Origin: Paraphysomonas bandaiensis
Taxonomy: Eukaryota > Chrysophyceae
Assembly: GCA_965644295.1 (NCBI GenBank)
Contig: CBFFRP010000321.1
Coordinates: 1 to 24,807, forward strand
Length of the DNA stretch: 24,807 nucleotides
Direction of reading: 5' to 3'
Each line of letters starts with the position of its first letter. Position 1 is the stretch's first letter. Both the position numbers and the translations under genes were made by a program. Below, piece after piece: positions 16,738 through 24,807 of the stretch. The notes beneath the pieces were generated by a model that saw nothing but the letters and a program-made list of their open reading frames with translations, made no database searches and was not told the DNA's origin.

Positions 16738-18526
16738 CACCCTCAGAGGAGTTTTTCTGACCCTTGTCCAATGTCGTCAAAATGTTTTTTTTTGGTGGGA
16801 CCATCAAAGTTCAGAAAAGTGGCTGACTGGACCGCTTTGTCAAAAAACTCCTTCATGGGATACGGCGGTATGGATATGCGATATCTAGTGGCGGAAAAGA
16901 AAACTGTAGGCAGTTTTTTTGAGTCATTTGCCCATTCCAGACACCGTATTCCACACAGTTTCATAGTTTAGGGTCCCCTCCATATGTCAATCATATGCTC
17001 CAACATTGAGACATACCACATAAACACACTGGGTTACCAATAGAACATGCTATTCTGGAGGTGTGGAGTCCAACTTCCGCAAGTTTTGGTGGAAATTTGA
17101 TTGTAAGATTGCAATTGTTATCCTGCATCAAAATTCACAGTTTATGGAGAGCTCCTGAACTCACTGTGAGGTATATAGCAGAGACCAGTTGCTGATAACA
17201 ATGTTGTGATTGCAAAGATGAGATCATGAGTTCTTATTCTGGATTCATTGATAAACGGTCAAGAAATATGCACAGGTCACTGTAGGAGACCTCTCCCTAA
17301 TTGCGCCTTCCTTGTTGCACTTAATGATCCTACATGTCCCCAAATTCAAAGAATCGTATTATTCTTAATATTTGAGTGATATGAAATCATGATATTGACG
17401 TTCATCTCTTATTTTGTTGGAATTATGTTCATTCATTGACTGAGCTCTATATGCGGTATTGACACCCATGGTCCCAAACCCCTTCCAACCACGGGTGTAG
17501 TAGTCCTATTTTGCAGTGAATTTAACCTCAATGACTGTTTATGATACTGTTATAATGGTTTGATTCATGTAAGTATGCTTTGATGAAATATTAAGGCCAT
17601 ATTGGATGAGTTGCTACTTTGCAAAGCAATACAGTTAGCACTTATGTCACTTGTAACGAAATGTCGTATGATATGATATCAACCCTACCCAATCAAATTG
17701 GATGTTTATAGTGAGTTATTATAAATAATTTAACTTCATTTTCTTGTTCAGATTAATATGTCTTTCACTGTTGGACTGGAAATACGATTATATGTAGATA
17801 AATTTTGCGAGTTTATAGAGATATTTATGCGAGTTGTGACCGTATAAAACTGACAGACAACATTTATAGCGACATGTAGAATACGTAACCCCTTTATTAT
17901 TCATCCTTAGATAGTGTGCCTTCATTATATGTGCAACAAGCTTCTGTAATTTACGATTCCAATGACTTCTACTACTGCTACACTGTTACATATCATCTCT
18001 GATAACCTCACCCACAACCTATATATATTGTTGTTATCCTGACCGTTTAGTTGATATTTGTGGTTTAAACACAACCTTCTTGTTCTAATCATCACACTCT
18101 ATACGACACCGACTTAACTAGTCAATTGTATCTCATGATTAATGTTGTTCACATGTTACGTATTTTCCATAATAGCTGGTATTTATAATTGAAAGTGACA
18201 CTCTTGTGACGTTATTGTATCTGCTAGCGTTATTTAATAGTACTCACTTATTTAGTAGGAATCTATTATAGAACCTAGTCTAATTGGTTGAATTACCTTA
18301 TCACACCAAAATTGGTGTAAAAAACCTAGTCATTTAATAATTCGTATTTTCAGTTTACAATGACTAGGTTGACTAGGTGTTTTAGGGTATTCACCTAGTC
18401 AAAAATAAAAAATTTCACTCAAACATGGGAGCATACTCAAGCCATCAATTACTGAAAATACAACCATTGTACACATGCAATACATCACATTTAATCTTGG
18501 CAATCAAACGAGAATTGGGCAGTTTC
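16738..18526 (+). repeat. 1.8-kb dispersed repeat, copy B
   Basis: Copy B is a direct copy of repeat A. It has insertions relative to A near 18317 and 18368-18396, the latter adding an extra TGACTAGG word. Its section 17087-18128 is also present inverted as copy C. Its right end stops where an unrelated coding fragment begins. With A it brackets the NYN-PARP gene. Confidence 0.95.
16743..16964 (-). CDS. 73-codon ORF inside repeat B, doubtful
   Basis: Its product is identical to that of the ORF at the left end of repeat A. It lies head-on within 190 bp of the NYN-PARP start. No domain was recognised. The complete identity follows from the identical DNA of A and B here and is not itself evidence of selection. 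Confidence 0.22.
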   Translation of the reverse strand: MKLCGIRCLEWANDSKKLPTVFFSATRYRISIPPYPMKEFFDKAVQSATFLNFDGPTKKKHFDDIGQGSEKLL

Positions 18527-18760
18527 TCGTGAACAAGTGCGGTGAAGTTCGACAACCTCCTTCATTTCGTGGGCATCGAACCCAACAATCTTAGGATGGA
18601 AAAATATGTCATCAGGGACATCCAAGAAGCGACACTGCCATCGAAGGAGTTTTTGCTTCTTGTGATTCGGCACTACGCGATAATCCACGCACATACCATT
18701 CACGTACTGGGGACTGAGGATATAATACTTCCCTATATAATAGTTAGTAGTGTACTTATT
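18527..18760 (-). pseudogene. Unidentified coding fragment in the foldback spacer
   Basis: The minus frame is open across this whole 234-bp interval, from the edge of copy C to the edge of copy B. It has protein-like composition (YYILSPQYVNGMCVDYR, KKQKLLRWQCRFLDVPDD, HPKIVGFDAHEMKEVVE). The start and end are both missing, and the frame runs into repeat B. CCCCAG before TACGTG near 18705 could be a splice acceptor. No family was recognised, so this looks like a captured gene piece. Confidence 0.35.
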
Positions 18761-18887
18761 GCAATTGACTTGTTAAGTCGGTGTCGTATAGAGTATGATG
18801 ATTAGAACAAGAAGGTTGTGTTTAAACCACAAATATCAACTAAACGGTCAGGATAACAACAATATATATAGGTTGTGGGTGAGGTTA

Positions 18888-19073
18888 TCAGTGAGACACC
18901 AAGGTCTCTGCTTCAGTCTCTTCCAATCCAAAAGCCAAGCCTATATCTCTAATCTGTTCTTCACTAGCATTGGCAATGGAAGGGTCTAACCCTCCAAGCA
19001 TAAGCCTGAGGGTTCTTCTTACTGACTCAAATTTAGTAGACTCTTGTGCGCTATCAAGAGTCTCCTCCTCCAT
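18888..19073 (-). CDS. 61-codon ORF in the insertion, unrecognised, probably truncated
   Basis: It starts MEEETLDSAQESTK and has an amphipathic helical body (FESVRRTLRLMLGGLDP, EEQIRDIGLAFGLEETE). The composition is strongly protein-like. The stop codon TGA is supplied by the flanking repeat, just past the insertion boundary, so the gene was probably longer in its source. No domain was recognised. It starts about 115 bp from the divergent plus-strand ORF. Confidence 0.4.
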   Translation of the reverse strand: MEEETLDSAQESTKFESVRRTLRLMLGGLDPSIANASEEQIRDIGLAFGLEETEAETLVSH

Positions 19074-19187
19074 AATAATAACAATATAATCAAATCACAA
19101 TGAACAAATATATGTCTACAACTACAATGCTATCTACCAGCAATTTCAAGAGTAAGGAAATTGCATCTTATTATCAATAATATAAAT
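19074..19187. promoter_or_regulatory. Divergent intergenic region inside the insertion
   Basis: This A+T-rich 114-bp space lies between two divergent ATG codons. Any promoters for the two ORFs must lie here. Both starts have an A at -3. No specific motif was assigned. Confidence 0.25.
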
Positions 19188-19487
19188 ATGTCTACCTACG
19201 ATTCCGTGATCAATGGAATGAACATCATCGTATCGGCAGTCAGCATCATAGTTTTCGGAAATGAATTGAAGCAAAATTACTCTCTATTCCTGATGTACAA
19301 CTACAGCGGAAATACAGATAATTATTGTCTCAATAGTAGAGGCATCTTTGAACAAAAATATACAAAGGATGCCGATACGATTCATATTCAATACCAAACA
19401 CATCAGTCAACACAGTTGATCATAATAACTCACCACAACTGTATAAGGGAAGATACATTCAGTATTCTCATTGAAGTTGAAGCCTGA
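19188..19487 (+). CDS. 99-residue protein in the insertion, unrecognised
   Basis: The start at 19188 (AAATATG, MSTYDSVING) is preferred over the upstream in-frame ATG at 19161, which lies in A+T-rich lead sequence. The protein has an aliphatic first third (MNIIVSAVSIIVFGNELK) and then alternating hydrophobic strands (YSLFLMYNYSG, DTIHIQYQTH, TQLIIITHHN, FSILIEVEA). This suggests a small beta-sandwich. There is no signal peptide or Cys pattern. The intact frame and ordinary codon use suggest a real gene or a recent capture. A viral or satellite-element protein is one possibility. Confidence 0.45.
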   Translation: MSTYDSVINGMNIIVSAVSIIVFGNELKQNYSLFLMYNYSGNTDNYCLNSRGIFEQKYTKDADTIHIQYQTHQSTQLIIITHHNCIREDTFSILIEVEA

Positions 19488-19640
19488 TATTCGTACTCCT
19501 CAGTACAATCAATCCCCAATAAGCACTGAAGGAAATACGTAATGTATAACTGTATTACTGGATAATCTGGCAATACACATCTATCAGCGTCCCGGAATTC
19601 TCCAGTAAACTTCTCCAGCCTTAAAGTCAATATATATATA
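19480..19640 (-). pseudogene. Possible coding fragment, convergent with the 99-residue ORF
   Basis: The minus frame reads LEKFTGEFRDADRC then YPVIQLYITYFLQCLLG then DCTEEYEYQA. It has protein-like composition but an A+T-only lead in place of a start. It continues antisense into the plus ORF, so at most one of the two is functional over the overlap. No family was recognised. Confidence 0.25.
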
Positions 19641-20827
19641 TACAATAAGAACATATATATATATCATCCATCATTAGTATCATCATTATGTCTCATTATT
19701 GATAATCATGTCTTTCTTTGTCTTTTGAATGATTATGTACATATCAATGATAAGCATGAATTGTCATAGTCATAACATATCATATATCTTAGTGTGAGTT
19801 ATGGCAATAATAATAATATTCAATCTATGTTTGCACAGATAGTATGTACAAACTTAAGCATATACAATAGAGAGCTTGTAGAATAGAATAACCTGATAAC
19901 TGGTTATTACATCAGAGTTGATATGTAACAGTGTAGCAGTAGTAGAAGTCATTGGAATCGTAAATTACAGAAGCTTGTTGCACATATAATGAAGGCATAC
20001 TATCTAAGGATGAATAATAAAGGGGTTACGTATTCTACATGTCGCTATAAATGTTGTCTGTCAGTTTTATACGGTCACAACTCGCATAAATATCTCTATA
20101 AACTCGCATAATTTATCTACATATAATCGTATTTCCAGACCAACAGTGAAAGACATATTAATCTGAACAAGAAAATGAAGTTAAATTATTTATAATAACT
20201 CACTATAAACATCCAATTTGATTGGGTAGGGTTGATATCATATCATACGACATTTCGTTACAAGTGACATAAGTGCTAACTGTATTGCTTTGCAAAGTAG
20301 CAACTCATCCAATATGGCCTTAATATTTCATCAAAGCATACTTACATGAATCAAACCATTATAACAGTATCATAAACAGTCATTGAGGTTAAATTCACTG
20401 CAAAATAGGACTACTACACCCGTGGTTGGAAGGGGTTTGGGACCATGGGTGTCAATACCGCATATAGAGCTCAGTCAATGAATGAACATAATTCCAACAA
20501 AATAAGAGATGAACGTCAATATCATGATTTCATATCACTCAAATATTAAGAATAATACGATTCTTTGAATTTGGGGACATGTAGGATCATTAAGTGCAAC
20601 AAGGAAGGCGCAATTAGGGAGAGGTCTCCTACAGTGACCTGTGCATATTTCTTGACCGTTTATCAATGAATCCAGAATAAGAACTCATGATCTCATCTTT
20701 GCAATCACAACATTGTTATCAGCAACTGGTCTCTGCTATATACCTCACAGTGAGTTCAGGAGCTCTCCATAAACTGTGAATTTTGATGCAGGATAACAAT
20801 TGCAATCTTACAATCAAATTTCCACCA

Positions 20828-21318
20828 TCACCATGCATAGCGTCTATAGTATGCTCTTGAATGGTCCTAACTCCTGCTCATCTCCTTATCCAGAGCACCA
20901 ACATGAAAATGCAGCTCACAGAGGTATTGGGCTGTGTACATCCATAGTTCTGCACTTAACTTGAGACATTTATGTTCACTTTAATGCTACCTAAGTCTCT
21001 CTCCATTGCCCTTATTGCCTCTACGTCATAGAACAACAGGTGCAGTCGGCTGGCTTCACATGTATTGCAAGTAGAGATACTGGGTAACGTGTTTTGAGTG
21101 TCGTGATATTAATAACTGCCTAGAGTAGCCGCATGTATGCACTTCAGTGTGAATGGCTTGTTGTAATTCCATGACTCGTGGCTAGATCCTTGCACTTCCT
21201 TCGTAAATAATTATCTTGTACTGTTTGCTATCCTTCTTCTGTTGTTGACTCTCTTCTTGTTGTGGGTAACTCTATTTCACTACTACAACTTACTACTATA
21301 TAAACCCCCAGGGTTACA
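20828..21318. other. 491-bp unassigned segment replacing part of the repeat
   Basis: The segment lies between copy C and fragment D, where repeat positions equivalent to 17026-17086 are missing. It ends with TATATAAACCCCCAGGGTTACA-like sequence containing a TATA box, which could be the end of a solo LTR. No partner copy, ORF or RNA gene was seen. Confidence 0.45.
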
Positions 21319-21455
21319 TAGGGTCCCCTCCATATGTCAATCATATGCTCCAACATTGAGACATACCACATAAACTATGAAACTGTGTGGAATACGGTGC
21401 CCGGAATGGGCAAATGGCTCAAAAAAACTGCCTACAGTTTTTTCCGCCTCTAGAC
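21319..21455. repeat. Scrambled repeat fragment D
   Basis: Positions 21319-21375 match B 16969-17025 in direct orientation. Positions 21371-21455 match B 16883-16970 inverted. The junction shares TAAAC, the 5-bp inverted repeat (GTTTA...TAAAC) that flanks the same segment in B. D also differs by several substitutions and a 3-base deletion. Confidence 0.9.
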
Positions 21456-21725
21456 TTCTAGACTTCGCTCGTTTTTGTGTATGCGGTATGACGTATGGTA
21501 TCGTAGTACAGCAGTAGTACCAGTATGGTATGGTATGGTGTGGTGTGTGCCATGGAGTATCAGGCCAATCCGATGACAGATGACTGACGTGCGGATGGAT
21601 GTGTCGACCAATAGTTGAACTGATAGTTGCTGTTATTCGCACTTCACACTTCACACTTCCTTCTGTTTATTCTGCAGGCACTTTGTATATATGTCACTGT
21701 ATTATCATGCGTGTCCGTCTGTCCA
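21456..21725 (+). promoter_or_regulatory. Upstream region of the hydrolase gene
   Basis: The region includes a simple GGTATGGTATGGTGTGG stretch (21518-21548). It lies just before the start at 21726. The frame upstream of that ATG stays open to 21627 but has untranslated-leader character. No other gene was seen. Confidence 0.35.
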
Positions 21726-22598
21726 ATGAGCGCTGCGATATTCAACTCCTACTCCGTCACCGGAGTGTCTGGTGACTCCACAGCCCATGCGACATGCATC
21801 CTGACGAGACCAGCGGCTGTCCTCCCGATCATATCGATAGTGTTGTTCGTTGCATTTAACGTCATATTTTCAGTTCAAACTGTTCCGAGATCACACCACA
21901 GTCCCTTCTGTGTCCCTGAAGACAACAGATATGAATTCCAAGTCAAGCCCGCTTTAAGAGTGCGTGGGTCTGTGTTTCTTCCTCTGTACGCGTCACACAC
22001 ACCCAGCACCATACAAGACAGCATTAAGGTTGCGTTGATATCAATTCACGGCTATGGCAGACACGGAGGTGAGTGTTCCGTATCTTCATGTCGTGTGTTT
22101 ACTCTCCCTGCAGGCGACACATTCTGTCAGGTGTTTTCTGCTCTCGAGAAGAGATCAGATGTGATGATTCTGGTGCCTCTCTTTCATTCGACTTCGATAT
22201 CTGGGCTGGTTTGGAATAGCAGTGACAGTCGCTCCTCGTCAGCGTTTTGGCCTACATCGAACTGGATGAAAGGTGAGAGTTTAGGAAGGACAACTGCCAT
22301 GTCTAATCCTCTTTGTATAGGTGGTAACGCCCACACTAAATTTACAACTCATGGACTATCATCTTTTGCTGCGATTGATATGTTAATCTCTCAGCTGCAG
22401 AACACTACTCTGTTTCCATCACTTAGGTTGGTGGTTGTAGCTGGTTTTTCAGCCGGTGGACAATTTGTCAACAGGTACAGCTGGGCAACTAGTCGAGGAA
22501 TTTCCAGCAATCATTCTATTGCCCCAGTCATGCAATTCTTATTTATACTTCAATAGTGTTCGCCCGCACAAAAACTGTTCACTTCCTTACAATGGTGT
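21726..22598 (+). pseudogene. Alpha/beta-hydrolase gene, frameshifted and 3'-truncated
   Basis: The start MSAAIFNSYS is chosen because it precedes a signal-anchor segment (PIISIVLFVAFNVIFSV). The core has IHGYGRHG (oxyanion region) and VAGFSAGGQFVNRYS (nucleophile Ser in GxSxG). Two tiny introns, 22069-22113 (45 bp) and 22273-22320 (48 bp), have GTGAG donors and CAG/TAG acceptors in phase 1 and keep frame. After the nucleophile elbow the frame shifts near 22490-22500. The next frame carries CNSYLYFNSVRP and LPYNG, as expected from the NPSSYLYxxxRP and YN stretch of this hydrolase group. Similarity ends at about 22598, before the acid and His region, where a retroelement seems to begin. It is a probable dead gene, once a secreted or membrane-anchored esterase-like enzyme. 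Confidence 0.6.
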
Positions 22599-23057
22599 CC
22601 CATCATGCTCTCGATTCACGTTACCGTACCGCAGAATTAGAGCTCGTTGTCCGAAGTACGACCGGTGGCCTGTCACGCATACCTGTAGTTACTGTTATAC
22701 GTGGAGTTATACTGTGTTATACTGCGGTACTCAAGGCAGCATGCTGTTGTACTTTCATTTTCAGTTTATTTAGTATACATTGCGGTTACTGTATTCTTGA
22801 AGGGATATAAGTCCCGTATAACTACAAGTATGATACTGTAAACTGTAGATGATTCACAGCAAGATAGAGTGTTGTATGTTTTCACTTCTTTTCTTTACAC
22901 GTTTTAACGTAATTTAATTCATTCTATACTCGCGGTTTGCTTGTGTTAGGAGGCAGTTTCACCGGTTTGGTGTTCTGGACAGTGTATTCTCGGTTTGGGA
23001 AGCACTTTAAATTAATAAAACGTTGTAAACACGGTCTTTCTCATCAGAAAGATTACA
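22596..23057 (+). mobile_element. Candidate 5' LTR of the retrotransposon
   Basis: The segment starts TGTCCC exactly where hydrolase similarity stops and ends GATTACA, giving TGT...ACA ends. An AATAAA signal lies near 23015. A non-coding leader of 57 bp separates it from Gag. The 3' LTR is outside the window, so the boundaries are unproven, and no primer-binding site was matched to a tRNA. Confidence 0.35.
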
Positions 23058-23114
23058 GTATTAATACTTTAGTCGGATAGAAAGAAACATTGCTTATTTA
23101 TATTATTGTCGACT

Positions 23115-24722
23115 ATGAGTTCGGAAGAAGAGGTTCCAAACATTATGGAGTTCCTTCAGCAGCGGTTTGCTGAACAAAATGAACAGTTTGCTGAGCAAAA
23201 GCAGCAGTATGCTGAACAACAAGAGCAGCTGAACAAGCGCTTTGAATCTATCGATCTTCATTTCGAAATGTTCGAACAAAGATTGCAGCAGTTGGAGTCT
23301 CGACGTTCCTCAAGACAAGCCACTCCAGCTAATTCGGAAGTAGATTTTGGAGGGGGTATATCCCAGATTGATGAAGAGGCAACGAATCAAATTGAAGAAG
23401 TTCAACAGCAAGAAGAACAAGCTGGAGGACCAGTACATGAACAGCAATACATAGACCCAGATCTACTTCAGACCAGAATCGAGGACGCAGTCCAACAGGC
23501 CGTGCTCAACGCAACGCAGGTATTGAGAGAGGAAGAGCAGCCTAGGAGGAGGAATGTTAGGAGACAGACTATTCAAGAAGCGCTAAGGCAGGCCGACGAA
23601 GACAGGACTAGTCAGGTCGTATTGACTCAACAGGATAATTCATACTTGAAGATCCAATTGACGGAAATTACTTTAGACGGCTTCATGACGTTTATGGAGA
23701 AGATTGCTGAGTATGAAAAACGGAATTATAATAGAGCGGTGCCTTCAGTGTACAGTTTGCTGAAAGATCGAGCAAGGGACATGGTTCGTCATACCCTGCG
23801 ACGCATGAATCCAACAGAATTCCCTACATACTTGGAGTGTACTGATGCTAGGATCACACATATCATTGAGGCAGTCAAACGTTTATTTAAACCTTTGGAT
23901 GTAATGGCATTCAACAAAATATTGTACAAATCTTGCAAAGCATACAAGGTTAATATGGAGAGACTGGAGGATTTCAGGAAAGCTGATGAAGATATATGTA
24001 TTCTCGAAACTAAGTTTATTCAGAGATACGACTTCTTGGTGGATGCAGCAAAAGTAAATCACTTGACTTTGAGTATACCTCTAACTACCACCAAACGAGG
24101 TGGGTCACTGGAAGTCTGGATGAGTTTGATACCACCTTGTATGAGAGATACCAGTAAGAGATTATTGAGAACAGAGAATTTCAACTCAGTGGAATCATTC
24201 TTCGAGGAGTTTTTCGAACATCTAAGAGTAACAAGGGAGCTTTCTGAGAAGTATCAACAATTCAAGGGCAGGTTTAATTTTCAAACAAAGCCTCAATTGA
24301 ATGCTGCAATATTGGCCATGATGGAGGAAGACGATTCGGATGAGAATGAGAAACAGACTAAGGAAAGTAACAATGATGCAAAGGATGATGACCTTAAGAG
24401 TGTGAATGAGGAAGTGATGGCTGCAGAAGTTTACAAGAAGAGTCCATGCTTTAAGGAAATGAATGTAGAGGGTGGGTGCAAGGACAAGAGTTGCAAATTT
24501 TCTCATGATAAGGAAATTCTTAAGGAGACACTGCGAGCTATGAATGCCAAGTTTGGAATTAAGGAAATGCCGACTAGGACTTCGCCTTGGCCTCAACAAA
24601 GGACTCAGAAAGAGAGTGTTCCTTGGTACCAGAGGAAACTAGGAAACGAGAAAGGGGATGTGCGAATGCTTGTGCGAGAACAAGAGGACCAGGGAGACAC
24701 AGATCCCATTGATGATCTTTGA
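23115..24722 (+). CDS. gag: Retrotransposon Gag with CCCH zinc knuckle
   Basis: The ATG at 23115 (MSSEEEVPNIMEF) gives 535 residues. The N-terminal coiled coil is built on a heptad copied three times (FAEQNEQ, FAEQKQQ, YAEQQEQ). A Gln/Glu-rich linker and an Arg-rich patch (RRRNVRRQ) follow. The helical capsid-like centre has FMTFMEKIAEYEKRN, VIEAVKRLF-like segments and FFEEFFEHLRV. An acidic linker precedes the zinc motif C-x9-C-x4-C-x3-H (from CFKEMNVEGGC to CKFSH). This differs from the retroviral CCHC knuckle. The product would assemble particles and package RNA. The frame is intact, so the element looks young; pol would lie beyond the right edge. Confidence 0.75.
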   Translation: MSSEEEVPNIMEFLQQRFAEQNEQFAEQKQQYAEQQEQLNKRFESIDLHFEMFEQRLQQLESRRSSRQATPANSEVDFGGGISQIDEEATNQIEEVQQQEEQAGGPVHEQQYIDPDLLQTRIEDAVQQAVLNATQVLREEEQPRRRNVRRQTIQEALRQADEDRTSQVVLTQQDNSYLKIQLTEITLDGFMTFMEKIAEYEKRNYNRAVPSVYSLLKDRARDMVRHTLRRMNPTEFPTYLECTDARITHIIEAVKRLFKPLDVMAFNKILYKSCKAYKVNMERLEDFRKADEDICILETKFIQRYDFLVDAAKVNHLTLSIPLTTTKRGGSLEVWMSLIPPCMRDTSKRLLRTENFNSVESFFEEFFEHLRVTRELSEKYQQFKGRFNFQTKPQLNAAILAMMEEDDSDENEKQTKESNNDAKDDDLKSVNEEVMAAEVYKKSPCFKEMNVEGGCKDKSCKFSHDKEILKETLRAMNAKFGIKEMPTRTSPWPQQRTQKESVPWYQRKLGNEKGDVRMLVREQEDQGDTDPIDDL

Positions 24723-24807
24723 TCGGGTTCTACTTATCATGCTGCCCAGTTGTATAAGATGTCTACCAGCAAATACTGGAGAGCAGCACACAGAGAAGGG
24801 ATTATAA
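24723..24807 (+). other. Post-Gag tail, start of the pro-pol region not resolved
   Basis: Only 85 bp follow the Gag stop before the window ends. No protease motif is visible yet. Confidence 0.3.

Larger units (their letters stand above)
18892..19911. mobile_element. 1020-bp insertion with TG...CA ends, TCAG target duplication
   Basis: Comparison with copy B shows the empty site GAGGTTATCAGAGATGATATG. In copy C the sequence TCAG occurs on both sides of the insert (18888-18891 and 19912-19915). The insert begins TGAGACACC and ends TTATTACA. TG...CA ends with a 4-bp duplication suggest integrase-type insertion, such as a solo LTR. A 5-bp ATCAG reading is also possible and gives less typical ends. 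Unusually for an LTR, it contains two divergent ORFs. Confidence 0.65.
17087..20827. repeat. Foldback: long inverted repeat, arms about 1.04 kb
   Basis: The left arm is 17087-18128. The right arm is copy C without its insertion. The spacer is 18129-18761 (633 bp), composed of the right end of copy B plus the captured coding fragment. A structure this large would form a cruciform or hairpin RNA. Confidence 0.88.
18762..20827 (-). repeat. Dispersed repeat, copy C, inverted and interrupted
   Basis: Two blocks, 18762-18891 and 19912-20827, are together the reverse complement of copy B 17087-18128. They are separated by a 1.02-kb insertion. At diagnostic differences between A and B, copy C mostly agrees with B (for example at GACGTTC and ACAGTTAGC) but sometimes with A (GGTCTGG, ATTATGCG), so it is an independent copy. 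Confidence 0.93.

Noticed and set aside
7750-18526. Copies A and B as LTRs of one large retroelement carrying the NYN-PARP gene
   Set aside because: The copies lack TG...CA ends, and no primer-binding site or polypurine tract was seen. The gene keeps introns, so the unit did not pass through a spliced RNA in that orientation.
18640-18690. MCVDYR in the spacer fragment as a Ty3 reverse-transcriptase motif
   Set aside because: The residues after it do not follow the RT pattern, so the match is probably chance.
22556-22810. ORFs downstream of the hydrolase as its continuation
   Set aside because: They lack the expected acid and His region and overlap the candidate LTR.
1-24807. tRNA or rRNA genes
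   Set aside because: No cloverleaf-forming stretch or conserved rRNA core was recognised on either strand by eye; a covariance-model scan was not possible.

Overview
The window is eukaryotic nuclear DNA, rich in mobile elements. The evidence is a spliced multidomain gene with GT-AG introns of 82, 55 and 58 bp, a second gene with introns of 45 and 48 bp, two kinds of LTR-retrotransposon coding sequence, and a segment resembling a Polinton or polinton-like virus (PLV). A macro-WWE-PARP architecture points to an animal or a close unicellular relative with short introns. The species cannot be named from this sequence.

Layout. (1) 1-4160: A+T-rich, lysine-rich, tightly packed genes: the C-terminus of a family B DNA polymerase, a DDE integrase with a C-terminal chromodomain, a small zinc-finger protein, three basic disordered proteins and one frameshifted gene. 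(2) 4200-4710: 33-bp tandem repeats, a 63-bp palindrome sharing their core motif, and a run of small hairpins. (3) 4743-7408: a 5'-truncated, frameshifted Ty1/copia pol. (4) 7750-9522: copy A of a 1.8-kb repeat, running into a second decayed copia RNase H. (5) 10174-16551, minus strand: one four-exon gene of about 2060 codons. (6) 16738-18526: copy B of the repeat, in the same orientation as A. (7) 18762-20827: copy C, inverted, interrupted by a 1.02-kb insertion with TG...CA ends and a TCAG target duplication. Copy B and copy C form a foldback with arms of about 1.04 kb. (8) 21319-21455: scrambled fragment D of the same repeat. (9) 21726-22598: an alpha/beta-hydrolase gene that breaks off where an LTR retrotransposon seems to begin. 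(10) 23115-24722: Gag of that element, with a CCCH zinc knuckle.

The most interesting locus is the minus-strand gene at 10174-16551. Its exons join in frame to give tandem 77-residue helical repeats, an NYN/PIN-like RNase domain, a possible winged helix, KH-like segments, a macrodomain, a WWE domain and an ADP-ribosyltransferase domain. In vertebrates, related parts sit in separate antiviral RNA-sensing proteins (KHNYN, ZAP/PARP13, PARP14). One gene carrying all of them suggests a self-contained RNA-cleaving, ADP-ribosylating defence factor. That function is inference; the architecture is read from the sequence. The gene lies between two directly repeated copies of the 1.8-kb element, beside viral-type and retroelement DNA.
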